NCBI GenBank assembly: GCA_026214975.1
Contig: CM047805.1
Coordinates: 65,449,383 to 65,513,382, forward strand
Direction of reading: 5' to 3'
DNA length: 64,000 bases
Source of the DNA: Gentiana macrophylla
Taxonomy: Eukaryota; Streptophyta; Magnoliopsida; Gentianales; Gentianaceae
Positions 12,371 to 23,305 of this stretch are shown piece after piece. The first letter of the stretch is position 1. The number at the start of each line of letters is the position of its first letter. Under the pieces are notes generated by a model. That model did not search any database, was not told the DNA's origin, and worked only from the letters and a program-made list of their open reading frames with translations. The translations under genes and the position numbers were made by a program.

Positions 12371-13246
12371 TCAGGATAGTGTCTTCGGTTTCAGTTTCTT
12401 TGATAGATATTTGTTCCACATCCTTCTTTGTCTCCTCAAGGTTTTTTCATCCAGATTTACAGTTTCACTTGAGCTAGAGTTTAAAGTTTCTCTCCTATAT
12501 TCATCGACTTTCCTTTTCTTTGCTCCACTGGACACTGATTTCTGTATTACTTCTGTTTTTGTGGATTTTGAGATGGAGCAATAGTCTAGTATTCTTTGAA
12601 CTAGATAAGTGAATCCCTTTTTCAATAAGAGTTTTTCTCCAACAGCCTTCCTCCCTTGGCCTTTTGCTTTTTCATCTGAAACTTGTTTGATCAATTGCTT
12701 GAGAACAAACTTGTTCCAGTCCAGTCTTTCTTCAAACCAGATAGCATAGATAAGTTTCAGTTTCTCTGTTGATAGAGTGTAAAGAATACATGTGTGACCA
12801 ATGACATTTTTGGTCAGGAGAATTGTCAAAAACGTGAATTCTCGTTTTTGTTGATGAATAGATCCAATGAAATTCTTCTTGTCTTTGTTGAGTGCTGTGA
12901 TATTCCAAAGTTTGTCTTTTTCTTCATTTCCAAAAGTGAGAGATGAAGATCCTCCAAATATGTCCAAGCCAAAGACTAGGGAAAGAAGATGTTCATTGAC
13001 AGTAATGCTTTTATCTTGAACTGCTGTCCTGAAACTCTTTCCATCATCAGTGATTATAGAGTTTCTGTAGAAATCTTTGATGTTTTCTGAGCACAGAGTG
13101 TTGATCTTTGTATCAATCAGATTCTCAAGTCCTCGAGCCTTTTTGATTTTGTCTGCAATCTGAGTTGATAGAGTGGAGTTTGAGAATTTTTGACAGAAGT
13201 CATCCAGAGTCATGGTAATTCCTTCATCAATGTTGTAACGCTCCAT
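12371..13246 (-). CDS. Unfamiliar 291-residue ORF of element C, transposon-borne
   Basis: A continuous ATG-started frame with ordinary amino-acid composition, the longest in the left half. Residues 1-210 look globular; residues 225-291 are basic and Ser-rich, with KKRK and RRQRR nuclear-localisation-like patches. It has no zinc knuckle, protease, RT or integrase motif, so it is neither gag nor pol. Its design (a conserved-looking domain, then a charged Ser/Glu tail, on an element without pol) resembles the ORF of element G. It also recalls the extra 3' ORFs, sometimes called env-like, reported for Sireviruses. Homology to either is a guess by shape, not shown. No hydrophobic membrane segment stands out. 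It could instead be a captured host fragment. Confidence 0.55.
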   Translation of the reverse strand: MERYNIDEGITMTLDDFCQKFSNSTLSTQIADKIKKARGLENLIDTKINTLCSENIKDFYRNSIITDDGKSFRTAVQDKSITVNEHLLSLVFGLDIFGGSSSLTFGNEEKDKLWNITALNKDKKNFIGSIHQQKREFTFLTILLTKNVIGHTCILYTLSTEKLKLIYAIWFEERLDWNKFVLKQLIKQVSDEKAKGQGRKAVGEKLLLKKGFTYLVQRILDYCSISKSTKTEVIQKSVSSGAKKRKVDEYRRETLNSSSSETVNLDEKTLRRQRRMWNKYLSKKLKPKTLS

Positions 13247-13651
13247 GGATTTAGATTAATAATTCTTGGGGAATTTGAATGTTTTGAAAATGATTGAGCA
13301 AGATTTTGTCAAATATGCGTTTCTGAGTCTTTCAATCGTTTTCAATAAGAGTCGTGTCGCTATCAATGAGATTTGTAGGGATGCACATCTACTTCTTCTC
13401 CTTGATTGAAACGTGGCTTCAGGTGATTTGTCTTGTCAGCCCAAGCGACAGATGGTAGCTGGAAATTTTTCTACTTTTGACCAATTTGCCCTTCATCAGC
13501 TTTTGTCTTTTTCAGCTTTGTGTAGAAAGTCAGTTTTTCTAAGGATTTTGTAATGAAAACTGACTTTACCTGCAAAACAGTTTTAAGTTTTCTTCGGTAC
13601 CCATATCTTCTTGGGTCCGGCTGGATTAGTTACTGAAGTACAGACTTCAAT

Positions 13652-13963
13652 TTATTTGATGAGAGAATTAACCTTTCTCATCTCTTTTCTAGATAGGCCA
13701 TTACGCTCAACCTTAGTTGATTTCACAAGGATTCTTTTAGATTTTCCATCTTTGTTTTCATTGTGTAATCCATTAGGTCTTCTAGTATTTTGATGTCTAG
13801 AGTTTATATTCATTGAGATCTTAAGACTGGGTAACGTTGGGGAATTATCATTGCTGTTGTCAAATTTATTAGATAATAACCTTTCAGTTAGATTTGACAT
13901 CTCAGTTTCAAGAAACTCATTCCAATATTTTGCTTTGCTAAGTTCTATATCTCTTAGTTTCAA
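13652..13963 (-). pseudogene. Open frame in the element C interior, possibly coiled-coil remnant
   Basis: About 100 residues; the first 35 are charged and helix-like, and the rest is Asn/Lys/Arg-rich. The frame is open upstream of its first ATG. It could be a remnant of a gag-like coiled-coil segment or part of the same captured unit as the neighbouring ORFs. I do not recognise it. Confidence 0.35.
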
Positions 13964-14018
13964 CTCCAGTGTGAGTTTTTCCTGTCAACATGGCAAGCTT
14001 AGAGTTTCTCTGACTGAG

Positions 14019-14440
14019 TTAAGCGAATGATAACTGAGTTGAATAATGTACCTTTTCTTGATTGCTTGTTGCAGCTTTACGATATGAATGCATATTCTTT
14101 GGTTGCTCTAATGAATCTTTTATATCGTCAGTTTCTTGCAGTAACTTCTTTTCTTCTTCTTCTGAGAAGTTACTTAGTGATGGAACTCCTCTGGATTCGT
14201 CATCATGTACATTGATAAAAATATCCACATCATCACTGATTTGAGGTTCTGGATTTGTATGTGAATCTGTGGCACTGAACCTCTCAAAAACCTGATCCTG
14301 AAAATCAGATACATTTTGCAAACAGTTAGTCAGGGGGTGAGTAAGCCAACTTCTATTTCTAGATGTATTCATTTCAATTAAGTGCTTTAAACGACTGATA
14401 CAGTGAGAGGTATTCAACAACTGGTGTGTAAGATATTTGG
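14019..14440 (-). pseudogene. Open frame next to the primer site of element C
   Basis: About 133 codons open without an ATG at the upstream end, starting within ~30 bp of the primer site. That leaves almost no untranslated leader. The second half is acidic (a SEEEEKK patch). This unusual closeness suggests that the usual leader and gag were deleted. No known domain was recognised. Confidence 0.35.
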
Positions 14441-14464
14441 ATCACTTCCAAGTGGAAGAACTAC

Positions 14465-14475
14465 TCTGATAGCAA
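14465..14475 (-). other. Primer binding site of element C (mutated Met-tRNA type)
   Basis: On the minus strand it reads TGCTATCAGAG, two bases after the LTR end. The usual plant Copia sequence is TGGTATCAGAG, as seen in A2, so one base has changed. It fixes the orientation of C. Confidence 0.8.
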
Positions 14476-14477
14476 TT

Positions 14478-16200
14478 GTTGGTCCCTTGGAAAGTCTAAC
14501 ACAAGTTTAGAGGGGGGGGGGGGGGGTGAATAAACTTGTCACCAAAAACTTTCCCAAAACTGAAAGTACCCAGGAACTGAGTTTGTATTAAACTCAAACT
14601 GAACTATCAAACTGATCCACAATATGACTCAGTTCAGTTTCGTTCCAGCACCTTTAATCATGTGTAGGAGTTAGCTAATTCAGTTTAGCTGATGCTATAA
14701 CTGAACTAACTTGCAACGGATAATATGAAGCCTTTTGTGCAATAGATGTGTCAGTAAAGATTTAAGTCTCCTATGTATCAGTCCTGTGCTGACTCAGTGT
14801 CTAATGTTTGATGAGTGTAGTGATAAAATGATTGTGCAATAAATATAAATGCGTAAAGTAAAACAACACATAATTTGTTTATGGAAGTTCCGGGTGGTGT
14901 AATCCCGTATGTCTCCCCTTCTCTTATGGTGTAGGAGGTATCACTAGAATCTTGAGATAACTGTTACAAAATCCTAGCCCAATGACAGTCCTTCACGACA
15001 CCCTAGTTTCACTGTCTACACATAATGAAGAAAGGTAAGATTGCTCCCTTCACTCTGCACACTGATCCTTCGGAGGTGGAATGACTCCTTCACCAGCTCA
15101 CCACTAACACAAACACAGTCCGTAAACTGCACCAACAGCTGTGGCAACCATGTTGCAACCGTATGAAGAAAGGTGAAGTTGCTCTCCTCAAACTATGCAC
15201 GGCCAACCCTTTTTCACAAAGGTTAGGTTTAGAATAAATCAAGAGATTAATTCAATGAGCTGTCTGCTTCTTCTGGATATGGCATTGCAGCTCCAAGTTG
15301 TCTTCCTCCCCCTTAATGGGATACTGGATCTTTCTTTGTAATCTTCAAGGAAATTCCGTTGGCTTCCTTTTATGAAATCTGATTTTCTGCATCTGGATCT
15401 TTTTATATATGCTTGTAAAGCTTTTTCAGATTTCTCTTTCTCAAGTGTTTTCCTTTGTGTATTTATAGGGGTAATGTAACTGTCAGATCAATTTTATAGC
15501 CGTTACATTGTTGTTTTGCCAACGTTCATATATACGACCTTTTGTCGTTTTGTTATTTCAAATTCAACAAGGCCTTAACTCAGTTTTCTACTCTTCTTCA
15601 ACACTGAGTACCTTACATTCTTTACATCTGACTTTAGTTGACTAAGTCAGAGTACACCATTCAGTTTCTTCTTTTCTTGGTAACAAATAATCTTTGTCCT
15701 CAAGATTATTCAGCTTTACATGATCTATAGTTCACTTTCCTGTCACCACAGACTTGCCTAAACCTTAACTTATAGTCACGACTTAATCAGCTTCTAACTG
15801 AGTTTTCCACCTCAGTTCTTCAGTCTTCAATAACTGAGTCTGTGTCCCTCAGTTCTTCAATCTTCTAGATAAGCCAATTGAGTCTGTGTCCCTCAGCGAA
15901 CTTATCTTCTTCAGTTTTCTTATGACTGGGTCCGATCCCTCAGTTCTTCATATGTATGCTTAGTTTGCTTGCTTTGACTCAGCTGTCCGCATAGTTCCTA
16001 TCTATTACAATGCTTGTCTGAAACAACCTATACAAGGTTCAGACTCTAGATAGAACTTATACATTTTCTCTAGACCATTTCTTGCTTTTTCTTTTATTTC
16101 ACTCTATAACAGTTAGTTATGACTTCATCATCATGGGTTGTAAGTGACCTTACTAAATACGTGTCAAATCATCATCAAAACAAAAATATTATTTCCAACA
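14478..16200 (-). mobile_element. 5' LTR of element C
   Basis: A 1723-bp LTR with TGTTGG...CCAACA ends. A minus-strand TATA box (CCCTATAAAT) lies at about 15461-15470. A poly-G run near 14511-14526 on the + strand is a poly-C run near the LTR 3' end in the sense direction. The insertion target duplication GTATG follows at 16201-16205. Confidence 0.9.
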
Positions 16201-16205
16201 GTATG

Positions 16206-17388
16206 ATATCCAGATTATAAGATACGGTCGTTGATGTTTGACACTCGACAAATGACCATATGGATATTATTACAACGATAGGATTCTATTTACACGGTAA
16301 CTGTTTCACATGAAAGGTAGTAGTCATTTCATTTGAATCTTCCGATGATTGGGGGTCACGGTGTGTGCTAGACGTTATCCCGTGATCGTTAGGTATGAAG
16401 GGCATGTTCGTAATTTGCACTTTGTGCCTACGGCCCATATATTCGGAAGCCTATCGGGTCACACATATGAACATTTAGCCGGATTAAAATGTGGTTATTG
16501 TTGATTATCAAATAAGGAAAGTTTTATCTCACGACTATAAAGGTTATAGTGATATTTATTTATTATGAATAAATTAAATAAAAGATATTAATTATGTTGG
16601 ATTAATTAAATACACATATGATGTGTACATGTGTCAAAACTAATTTTGTATATTGATACACATGTATTTTACAAATTAATTAATCATAGTATTATATTAA
16701 TTAAAGAAAATATCAATTCCCAAAATAGTGGGGAAGTGACACCATTCATAATGTATTAGATACATTTGAGTGTGCAATTTAATTAATAAGATTACCATAA
16801 TATTAATATTTGATATTAATTGATTTTTTGAAAAATAGATTTATGGTAATAAGATAAAAATATATTCAATATAAGATATTGTCAATATATATCTTAGAAA
16901 TATATTTAATATAAGATATTGAATATTAATGAGATAAATCAATCAAATATATTTTCCTTATTTTACTAGTAAAAGGTTTTCTTCCTCTCTACTTTACTAG
17001 GGGCGCCCCATCCACTAATAAATAGGAGGTGGGTGTCAAGCTCTTTTGCACATCACAATTCCAAGAGCTAATAGTTTTTTTAGAAAAATAGAGAGCTTCT
17101 TAGAGAGAGTTTTGAGATAGAGAAAAGGTCGGTCTAGCAACCGAGTTTTTCTAGTAGTAATCCATGGTGGGATTCCGGCGGGTTGTTCGTGTGGAGTAGC
17201 GGTAGAGGCCGAACGCTTGGGCGGCTCCGTGCATCGCTACTCTCCTTAGACGGTGAAAGCGTCGATATTTTAGATCAAACAAGGTAACTACCGTCTACTA
17301 TCTTATTTGTTTATTGCTTAAACGAAGTCGATCATAGGCAAAGAAAATAAAAAAAAATCTGCTGCGTTCCCGCGTAGATTTTCTAACA
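16206..17388 (+). mobile_element. Main surviving piece of the A2 5' LTR
   Basis: Collinear with about 5650-6895 of A1 apart from an AT-rich indel near 16600-16690. It carries a TATA-like box (TAATAAATAG) near 17020 and ends TTTTCTAACA, followed at once by the primer site. Confidence 0.9.
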
Positions 17389-19198
17389 ATGGTATCAGAG
17401 AGAGCTTCGAGCTTAAGCAATAAGCATGTTAATTTGTGTAGTTAATTTTATCGTTTAAATCACGTAATTAAAAGATGAAACATTTTTTATTCGCAAAACT
17501 CATACACAAAAAAAAAAAAAACCGAGATCTGGTGGTGCTCGGCCGACTGGCGGCGGCGGCTGCAGGGCAGCCTGCTGCCGGCGTCGTTTGACCGGTCAAA
17601 GATGGTGGATCTCCAAATTTTGTTTTGTGCATTTTGTGATTCAATATGATTCATAGTTGAGATTGAAATCTCTTATTGTTTAGTTGGTGTCATGTGGCTA
17701 ACTAATGGTTCAAATAGTTTGAGCCATTGGGATGCCATATGACATTAAAATAATAATGGCCTTACCAAACTTCGTTTGGAATAGCCTTGGCCCAATATTT
17801 GATTTGGAAAAGGGCCTAGGCCTAGGCCACATTCAAAATTTTGATTTTGAAAAGTGGCCAGGGATATTAACCAAAATATTGGCCTTTCTAAATTTTGTTT
17901 GGAATAGGCCTAGGCCCTTTTCAAAATTTTTGATTTTGGAAAAGTTCCAGGCCTAGACCCTTTTCAAAATTTTGATTTTGGAAGGGGCCAAGGGAGATGT
18001 CTTTTGGTTTAGGCAACCAAAGACATCCATTTTGATTAGGAATCAAAAGGAAAGAAACAAAAGAGTCCTAATTTTAATATTGATTTATTTTTGGAATAGT
18101 TCTAATTAATTAAAATTAAAATTGAAATCAGTTTAAAATTAATCGTTAATTTTATTTCGATTAAAATCATTTAATTAATTAAATGTTAATTAGTTAATTG
18201 ATTGGATAAAATTATTTAATAGATTAAACGTTAATTGATTAATTAAGACGCATGTTGTTAGTTTTTGATTTTATCTTTTTCATATGTTATTGTATGGATT
18301 AGATATAGTAAATATAATATGATTATATGGACCCCGATTGATCATGGACTCGACCGATAGGATATATGAGAATGTTTTCTTTATGTTGGTTTTTCAAATT
18401 GTCCTAGGCCGTTATGAAGAACGTGACCTAGTTTATTTTTTGCATTTATCCCATTCCCGTTAGCTCCCCCCCGTATGCGGCGGGTGTAGTTATTTATTAG
18501 ATACATTATTATGTAACAAGAATGGAGCTAGAAGACGAAGACCAAAGAGAGATAAAGAACCCATTAGCGTACAATAATAAAGATCCTATTGGCGGTTGCA
18601 GCTACCTTTAGATTGTGACCCGCGGTTTCGTTAGTTTGTATTCAAAACCGCCTAGGAAAAGTCCATGATCATTCCGGTTACTTTACGCATTTATTTATTT
18701 TGTGTTTGTATTTATTTTATATGATACTATAGATGCATAACTAGGCACGATCTAGATGAATGTGTAGGATGTATATCTATAGAGATAGATTTATTTTGAT
18801 GAGACCATAATTAAAATTAATTAAGAGGATTAATTCAAAATTAATTAAGTGAATTAATTTAAAATTACTCCCACAACAAAAATCGAGTTATATTTGTCTC
18901 AAAATATTATAATGACGGTGAAGAGCCCTTGTTCGGATCCAACTGATCGGCCCTCATCGGGAGTTGACCTACCTCAGGTATATCGTCGTTATCGAGATAT
19001 GATCGTTATGAGATCTCATGAATATTTGGGTTACGACTCGACTAAGAATCTTGCGGTGATTGGCCCTCGTCAGGACCGTCTGATTTTAAAGACAAGGGGT
19101 TGACTATCACATAAGATGTGAATCATCAAGGAGTTGACTAGTCAACCACCAAGAGTCACATAGAGATGTGATTGGTAAAGTGTTTCCTACCTTTCGCA
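17389..19198 (+). mobile_element. A2 interior, 5' part, with primer binding site
   Basis: TGGTATCAGAG at 17390-17400 is the Met-tRNA primer site, one base after the LTR. A leader follows with a perfect palindrome TTTGACCGGTCAAA (17587-17600), then the hairpin repeats (about 17775-18000), then sequence matching A1 from position 1 to about 1398. It ends abruptly at the LINE junction. No coding frame is recognised. Confidence 0.8.
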
Positions 19199-19270
19199 TT
19201 ATCCCATGATCTCCAGTGTATATGATTCCCATCCGGCCCACTATCCCACAAGAATTTAATAAAAATACGA

Positions 19271-21220
19271 TGTAACGCCCCATTCCCGGACACCGAGTCC
19301 TTATCCGGAAAGAGCGCTCGGCACATATATTATCAAATAAATTCAATAATATATGTAAGCCTTACGTCATACATCAGAACCAAACGACACGGAAGATAAA
19401 ACAACTCAACAACTCGGGGAAACCAAAAGATCGAACACATGGTAATCAATGCTGTGAAAAACTAAATCCAATAAAGAGAACTAATCATCCAACATCCAAA
19501 TCCCAAACGATCTCAAAAGAAGCTAAACCAAAAAGAAGGACAACATTGTTCAAACGTGAAACAACTGTTTTAAGAAAGAAACAACTAAAAGAACTAAGTC
19601 TTCAAAAGCTTCATCTCAAACTTCATCATCAAAGAACTCGTCAACCGTAGCAACATGTTCATCTTCTTTGGGGAAAGGGGAAGACAAACACAACGTAACG
19701 GGGTAAGTACAAAAGTACTCAGTAACGCGTAGAAGATCGTATAACTATGATCTCATAAAGAAATAAAAGCAACGCCGTCTTTTATTAATTCATTTCTGTT
19801 GTTAACCCTAGCTAACTATCATATTATGTTCATAGCATAACATGAGGTTCCAAGGGGTATCTAGCTTAGCTCAAGTTTGTTACATCATGAATAACAGGGC
19901 ACTACGCCTAGTAATAGGATGTACTAGGACAACTGGGTGCAACCTACTTAGAGACACGCTCTAGTAGCCCCGGGAATATCTGAGTCCCGATGGTGTGATA
20001 ACCGCGAATGTACCAGAAGCTTTATCTAGCCAATCGATTGACCGGCGTGGACACGATCTACTTTTGTCAGGTCGAGAACACATCGCGATATTGTACTATG
20101 CCTTACCAAGCATTGCATGATGTTTAAGATTTTAAACTAACACATACGTTTGATTAGATGTTTAACTAGCCACCTAAGTGTTTTCAAGTAAGCTCCCTCA
20201 CATCTCCTACTCTCTTACTTAGACCACTAGACACGGACAAGGCCTAGCAATTACACAGACATCGATAAACTCTAGCTTATCGAAGCACAAGGCAAATCCA
20301 AAGCTTTCGACGGTCCCACACTTCATCTTTTTAGGGAATCCATGTGGTGCCGGAACTAAGCGCATCAAAAGCTAATTCAGAGCTTTGTCACATAAGGTTA
20401 TGCAGTAAATACACTATTATGGAGCTTTAAACACATAACAAGGAAAAACAGCACTGAAACAGTCCCTGTCCGGACGAATAAACTTGTTGTCCGATACAGA
20501 GAAATAGCCGTACGGATACACAACTCATCCGTACAGATGCACCACCACTCGGTCGACCGAATGGATAGGCTCGGTCGACCGAGCCTCCTCTTGCACCTGT
20601 TACGCGTTTTCCCTTTCCTGCACCACAGAGGACAGTTTTCTGCGCTCTGCGTTTTCTTCTCAAATTCAACCCAAACTCGACTTAAACGAATTAAATCCAT
20701 GAAAAAAAATCATACAAATTGCTCTACCACTTTACGAAACCTTAATCATACGATAAGAAAACCACGTTACCTTAATTGCGTGGTACAACGAACCAAAGCT
20801 TCAACCCGTCAAAAGTTTAACCTTTAAATCCAAACGTTAATGGATTTAAGAATTGTTGATATCAAAACGATCCTCGTCTCGCGGTGATCCTTTCTCTCTT
20901 GATGAGTCTGATGAAAAGAACAACGGATAAGCCTCGAAAAGCGAGAGCTTCTTCTCCCTTTTTTTTTCAAACTTGCGGCCTCTCTTCTCAAAAAATGCGC
21001 CCCTTTTTTTTTTTTTTTTGTCAAAAACAACTAGGTTAAAATTAGGATTAGTTTTCCTTTTATAATCCCAATTATCTAATTATTTTCCTTAAAAAGAAAA
21101 TCCTTGTTTATCCTTTTTTTTTCTTTTCTTTTTTCGAAAATCCTTTAATTAAAAATAACATAATATTCTGATTTTTGCTAAAAGACCGGATTGCCCTTTT
21201 TCAAAAATCGGGATATTACA
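19271..21220 (-). mobile_element. Chromovirus-type solo LTR inserted in the LINE fragment
   Basis: A 1950-bp LTR whose + strand starts TGTAACGCCCCATTCCCGG and ends GGGATATTACA. The 5-bp target duplication TACGA lies at 19266-19270 and 21221-21225. Both ends match the LTR of the full chromovirus at 32951-35053, so it is a related subfamily in the same orientation. LINE coding sequence continues on both sides. A dyad array lies at 20468-20583. Confidence 0.92.
20468..20583 (-). promoter_or_regulatory. Six phased palindromes in the chromovirus-type solo LTR
   Basis: Three successive pairs of distinct palindromes have centres near 20471.5, 20492.5, 20511.5, 20532.5, 20554.5 and 20576.5, so intervals of 21, 19, 21, 22 and 22 bp. 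The pairs are GTCCGGAC with a degenerate copy, CCGTACGG with a degenerate copy, and TCGGTCGACCGA with a perfect 14-bp CTCGGTCGACCGAG. The full chromovirus LTR carries a GACG-type array at about the same relative position. Confidence 0.7.
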
Positions 21221-23305
21221 TACGATGGATACGATGAATAACTTCTTTGGGCGGCACCAGTACTTGAAGGGTAAATATAGGAATGGACGTCAAAACATGT
21301 CTGAGAAGAATGAGTTTACCGCCAAAAGAAAGAAGCATGTTCCACCAGTGATGAAGCTTCCGTTGAACCTTATCAATAATGTCCTGGTAGTAGAGGATGC
21401 GATTACGGCCCGAAAAAGTGGAGCTCCCGAGTAACGAAAAGGCATGTTCTCACGCAGAAAGCCTAGAATATTGTGCACCCAACCCGACTTAGTATACGTC
21501 AAGTTATGCCCAATGAACGTACTTTTAGTGGATTTAATACGCTGCCCTGAAACTAATTCGTAATGTTTGAAAAGCTCTTTGAGGGCCCACAACCCTTTCC
21601 TATTACAGCTGGTAAATAAGATCGTGTCGTCCGCAAAGGCAAGATAATGGATACCCTTTACTTTCGACTGAAACTGCATGCCAGGATTCTGAGACATAAA
21701 ATCGTTAATCAGCCTTCCGAAATACTCAGCCGCCAAAACAAAAAGAGCAGGAGAGAGAGGGTCTCCTTGCTTAACTCCGCGAGTCGCGTGAAAGTGTGTA
21801 GAAGGCACACCATTGAGCAGGACGCAAAACCAGTTATCAGCCAGAGTTCTGAAAATAAGATCAACAAAAGGTTCTTGAAATCCAAACATCCTCAACATCT
21901 TCATAATGAAGCCCCAATTCATGCGATCATACGCTTTTTACATATCTAATTTAAGCATAATATTAGGGTGTCGGAGTTTTTTATTTACATCTTTGCATAA
22001 CTCCTGGGCAAGAAGGATATTGTCAGTGATGCATCTACCAGGGACAAAGCCAGTCTGCTGATCAGCCACGAGCATGGGTAGAAAGGGATTCAATCGCTGT
22101 GTAATAATCTTGGTGATAATTTTGGAGAAAACCATGCAAAGACTAATAGGCCGGAAGTCCTTCCAGTTGTCGGCCCCATTTTTCTGGACAACAATATAAT
22201 CGTGGATGTGGAGAAATACCGAGGAAGGTGTCCGCCCGTGAAGAAATCAATAATCGCGTTAAGCATATCCTACTTAATAATCTGCCAGCAAACTTTAAAG
22301 AAGTGCGACGTGTAACCGTCAGGGCCTGCCGCACTATCAGAGCTCATAGATGACACCGTATCATGAATCTCTTCCAACGAAGGGTTATCCATGAGGACCA
22401 CGTTCTGCGCTTGAGATATTTGAGGGAGGGAGAAGTTAACAAGAGGAATGCCCATCCATTCCCTATCCGCGGAGAAAAGTTTCTCATAGAAAGTCGCAGA
22501 AGAAGCACGAATATCTTCCTGATTTTCAATCACACTGCCGTCCTCCGCCTTATTCCTATGAATGTAGTTTTGATTCCTTCTCTGTTTACAAATAGCATGG
22601 GAAAATTTACTGTTAGCATCCCTAGCTTCAATCCACTTCACAAACGATCTCTGCTTGAGGAACCGAGTCTCAACATTATTACACCTCTCATACTCAAAGA
22701 TGGCTTGATCAAGTTCTTCCTTAGCTGTTGTCGACCCATCTTGATCATGACGAATGGTATTTTCATTAACCGCTAACAACGCTTTCTTAGTATTCTAAAA
22801 AATATTCCCGAACACCACACGATTCCAATCAGTTAATTTGAAAGCCAGCTTCTTAAGCTTCACAGCCAGAAGACGCATACCCTAGCCTTCTTCAGGTTCC
22901 TCCCAAACCGTTTTCACAAGGTCAAAGAACATAGCATCTTCAGTCCAAACATTCACAAAGCGAAAAGAGGACTTACCCGGATTCTTGGAACCACACATAG
23001 TTAGGAGAGGGCAATGGTCTGAGTGGACCCTGGGCAGATGAGAAACTTTCGTGACATCAAAATGTTCCATCCAAATATCATTAAAGAAAACCTATCCAAC
23101 CGTTGCCATATCTTGCGATTGTACCATGTAAATTGAGATCCCTCAAAGGAAGCCTCAGTGAGACTAGCCCTCTGAACACAGTCATTGAAGTCTTGCATGT
23201 CATTGACCCTAGGGGGGCCGCCCCCTTTCCTCTCTTCAGCCTGACGAATAATGTTAAAATCACCTCCCAGTATCCAAGGGCTATTGTTATTCTGGGCCCG
23301 AACCT

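Larger units (their letters stand above)
8628..16200 (-). mobile_element. Element C, non-autonomous Sirevirus-like LTR element with an unusual ORF
   Basis: The 5-bp target duplication GTATG flanks it at 8623-8627 and 16201-16205. Read on the minus strand it consists of a 5' LTR (16200-14478), a primer site, about 2.9 kb of interior (14464-11541) and an incomplete 3' LTR (11093-8628). The LTR tail with a C-rich run (a poly-G run on the + strand) and the end ...GGGACCAACA resemble element D, whose gag looks Sirevirus-like. Neither gag nor pol is recognisable; instead the interior has four ORF blocks on the minus strand. It interrupts A2, and is itself interrupted by the solo LTR at 9184-10720. 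Confidence 0.85.
19199..23305 (-). pseudogene. L1-type LINE ORF2 fragment (endonuclease and RT), truncated at both ends
   Basis: Read on the minus strand from 23305. The apurinic-type endonuclease C-terminal half comes first, with GGDFN near 23245 and SDHCPLL near 23010. Next is a linker with a GPDG motif near 22325. The RT core follows, with TGFVPGRCITDN near 22030, QGDPLSPALF near 21760 and the catalytic FADD near 21630. The post-RT segment runs through 21226 and resumes at 19270-19199, beyond the solo LTR. Stops and frameshifts break it into at least five frames. There is no 5' part, no end of ORF2 and no poly-A, and it replaces about 1.2 kb of element A sequence (the equivalent of about 1400-2585 of A1). 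Confidence 0.9.

Noticed and set aside
14511..14530. Poly-G run as a telomeric or quadruplex array
   Set aside because: It is a single homopolymer at the same place in each C LTR (C-rich run near the sense 3' end), typical of this LTR type and not a telomere repeat.
17390..17400. tRNA-like matches (TGGTATCAGAG and others)
   Set aside because: They are primer binding sites complementary to tRNA 3' ends; no cloverleaf is present.
20398..20827. Overlapping open frames on both strands
   Set aside because: They lie wholly inside a solo LTR with target duplication and cross the dyad array; they are chance frames.
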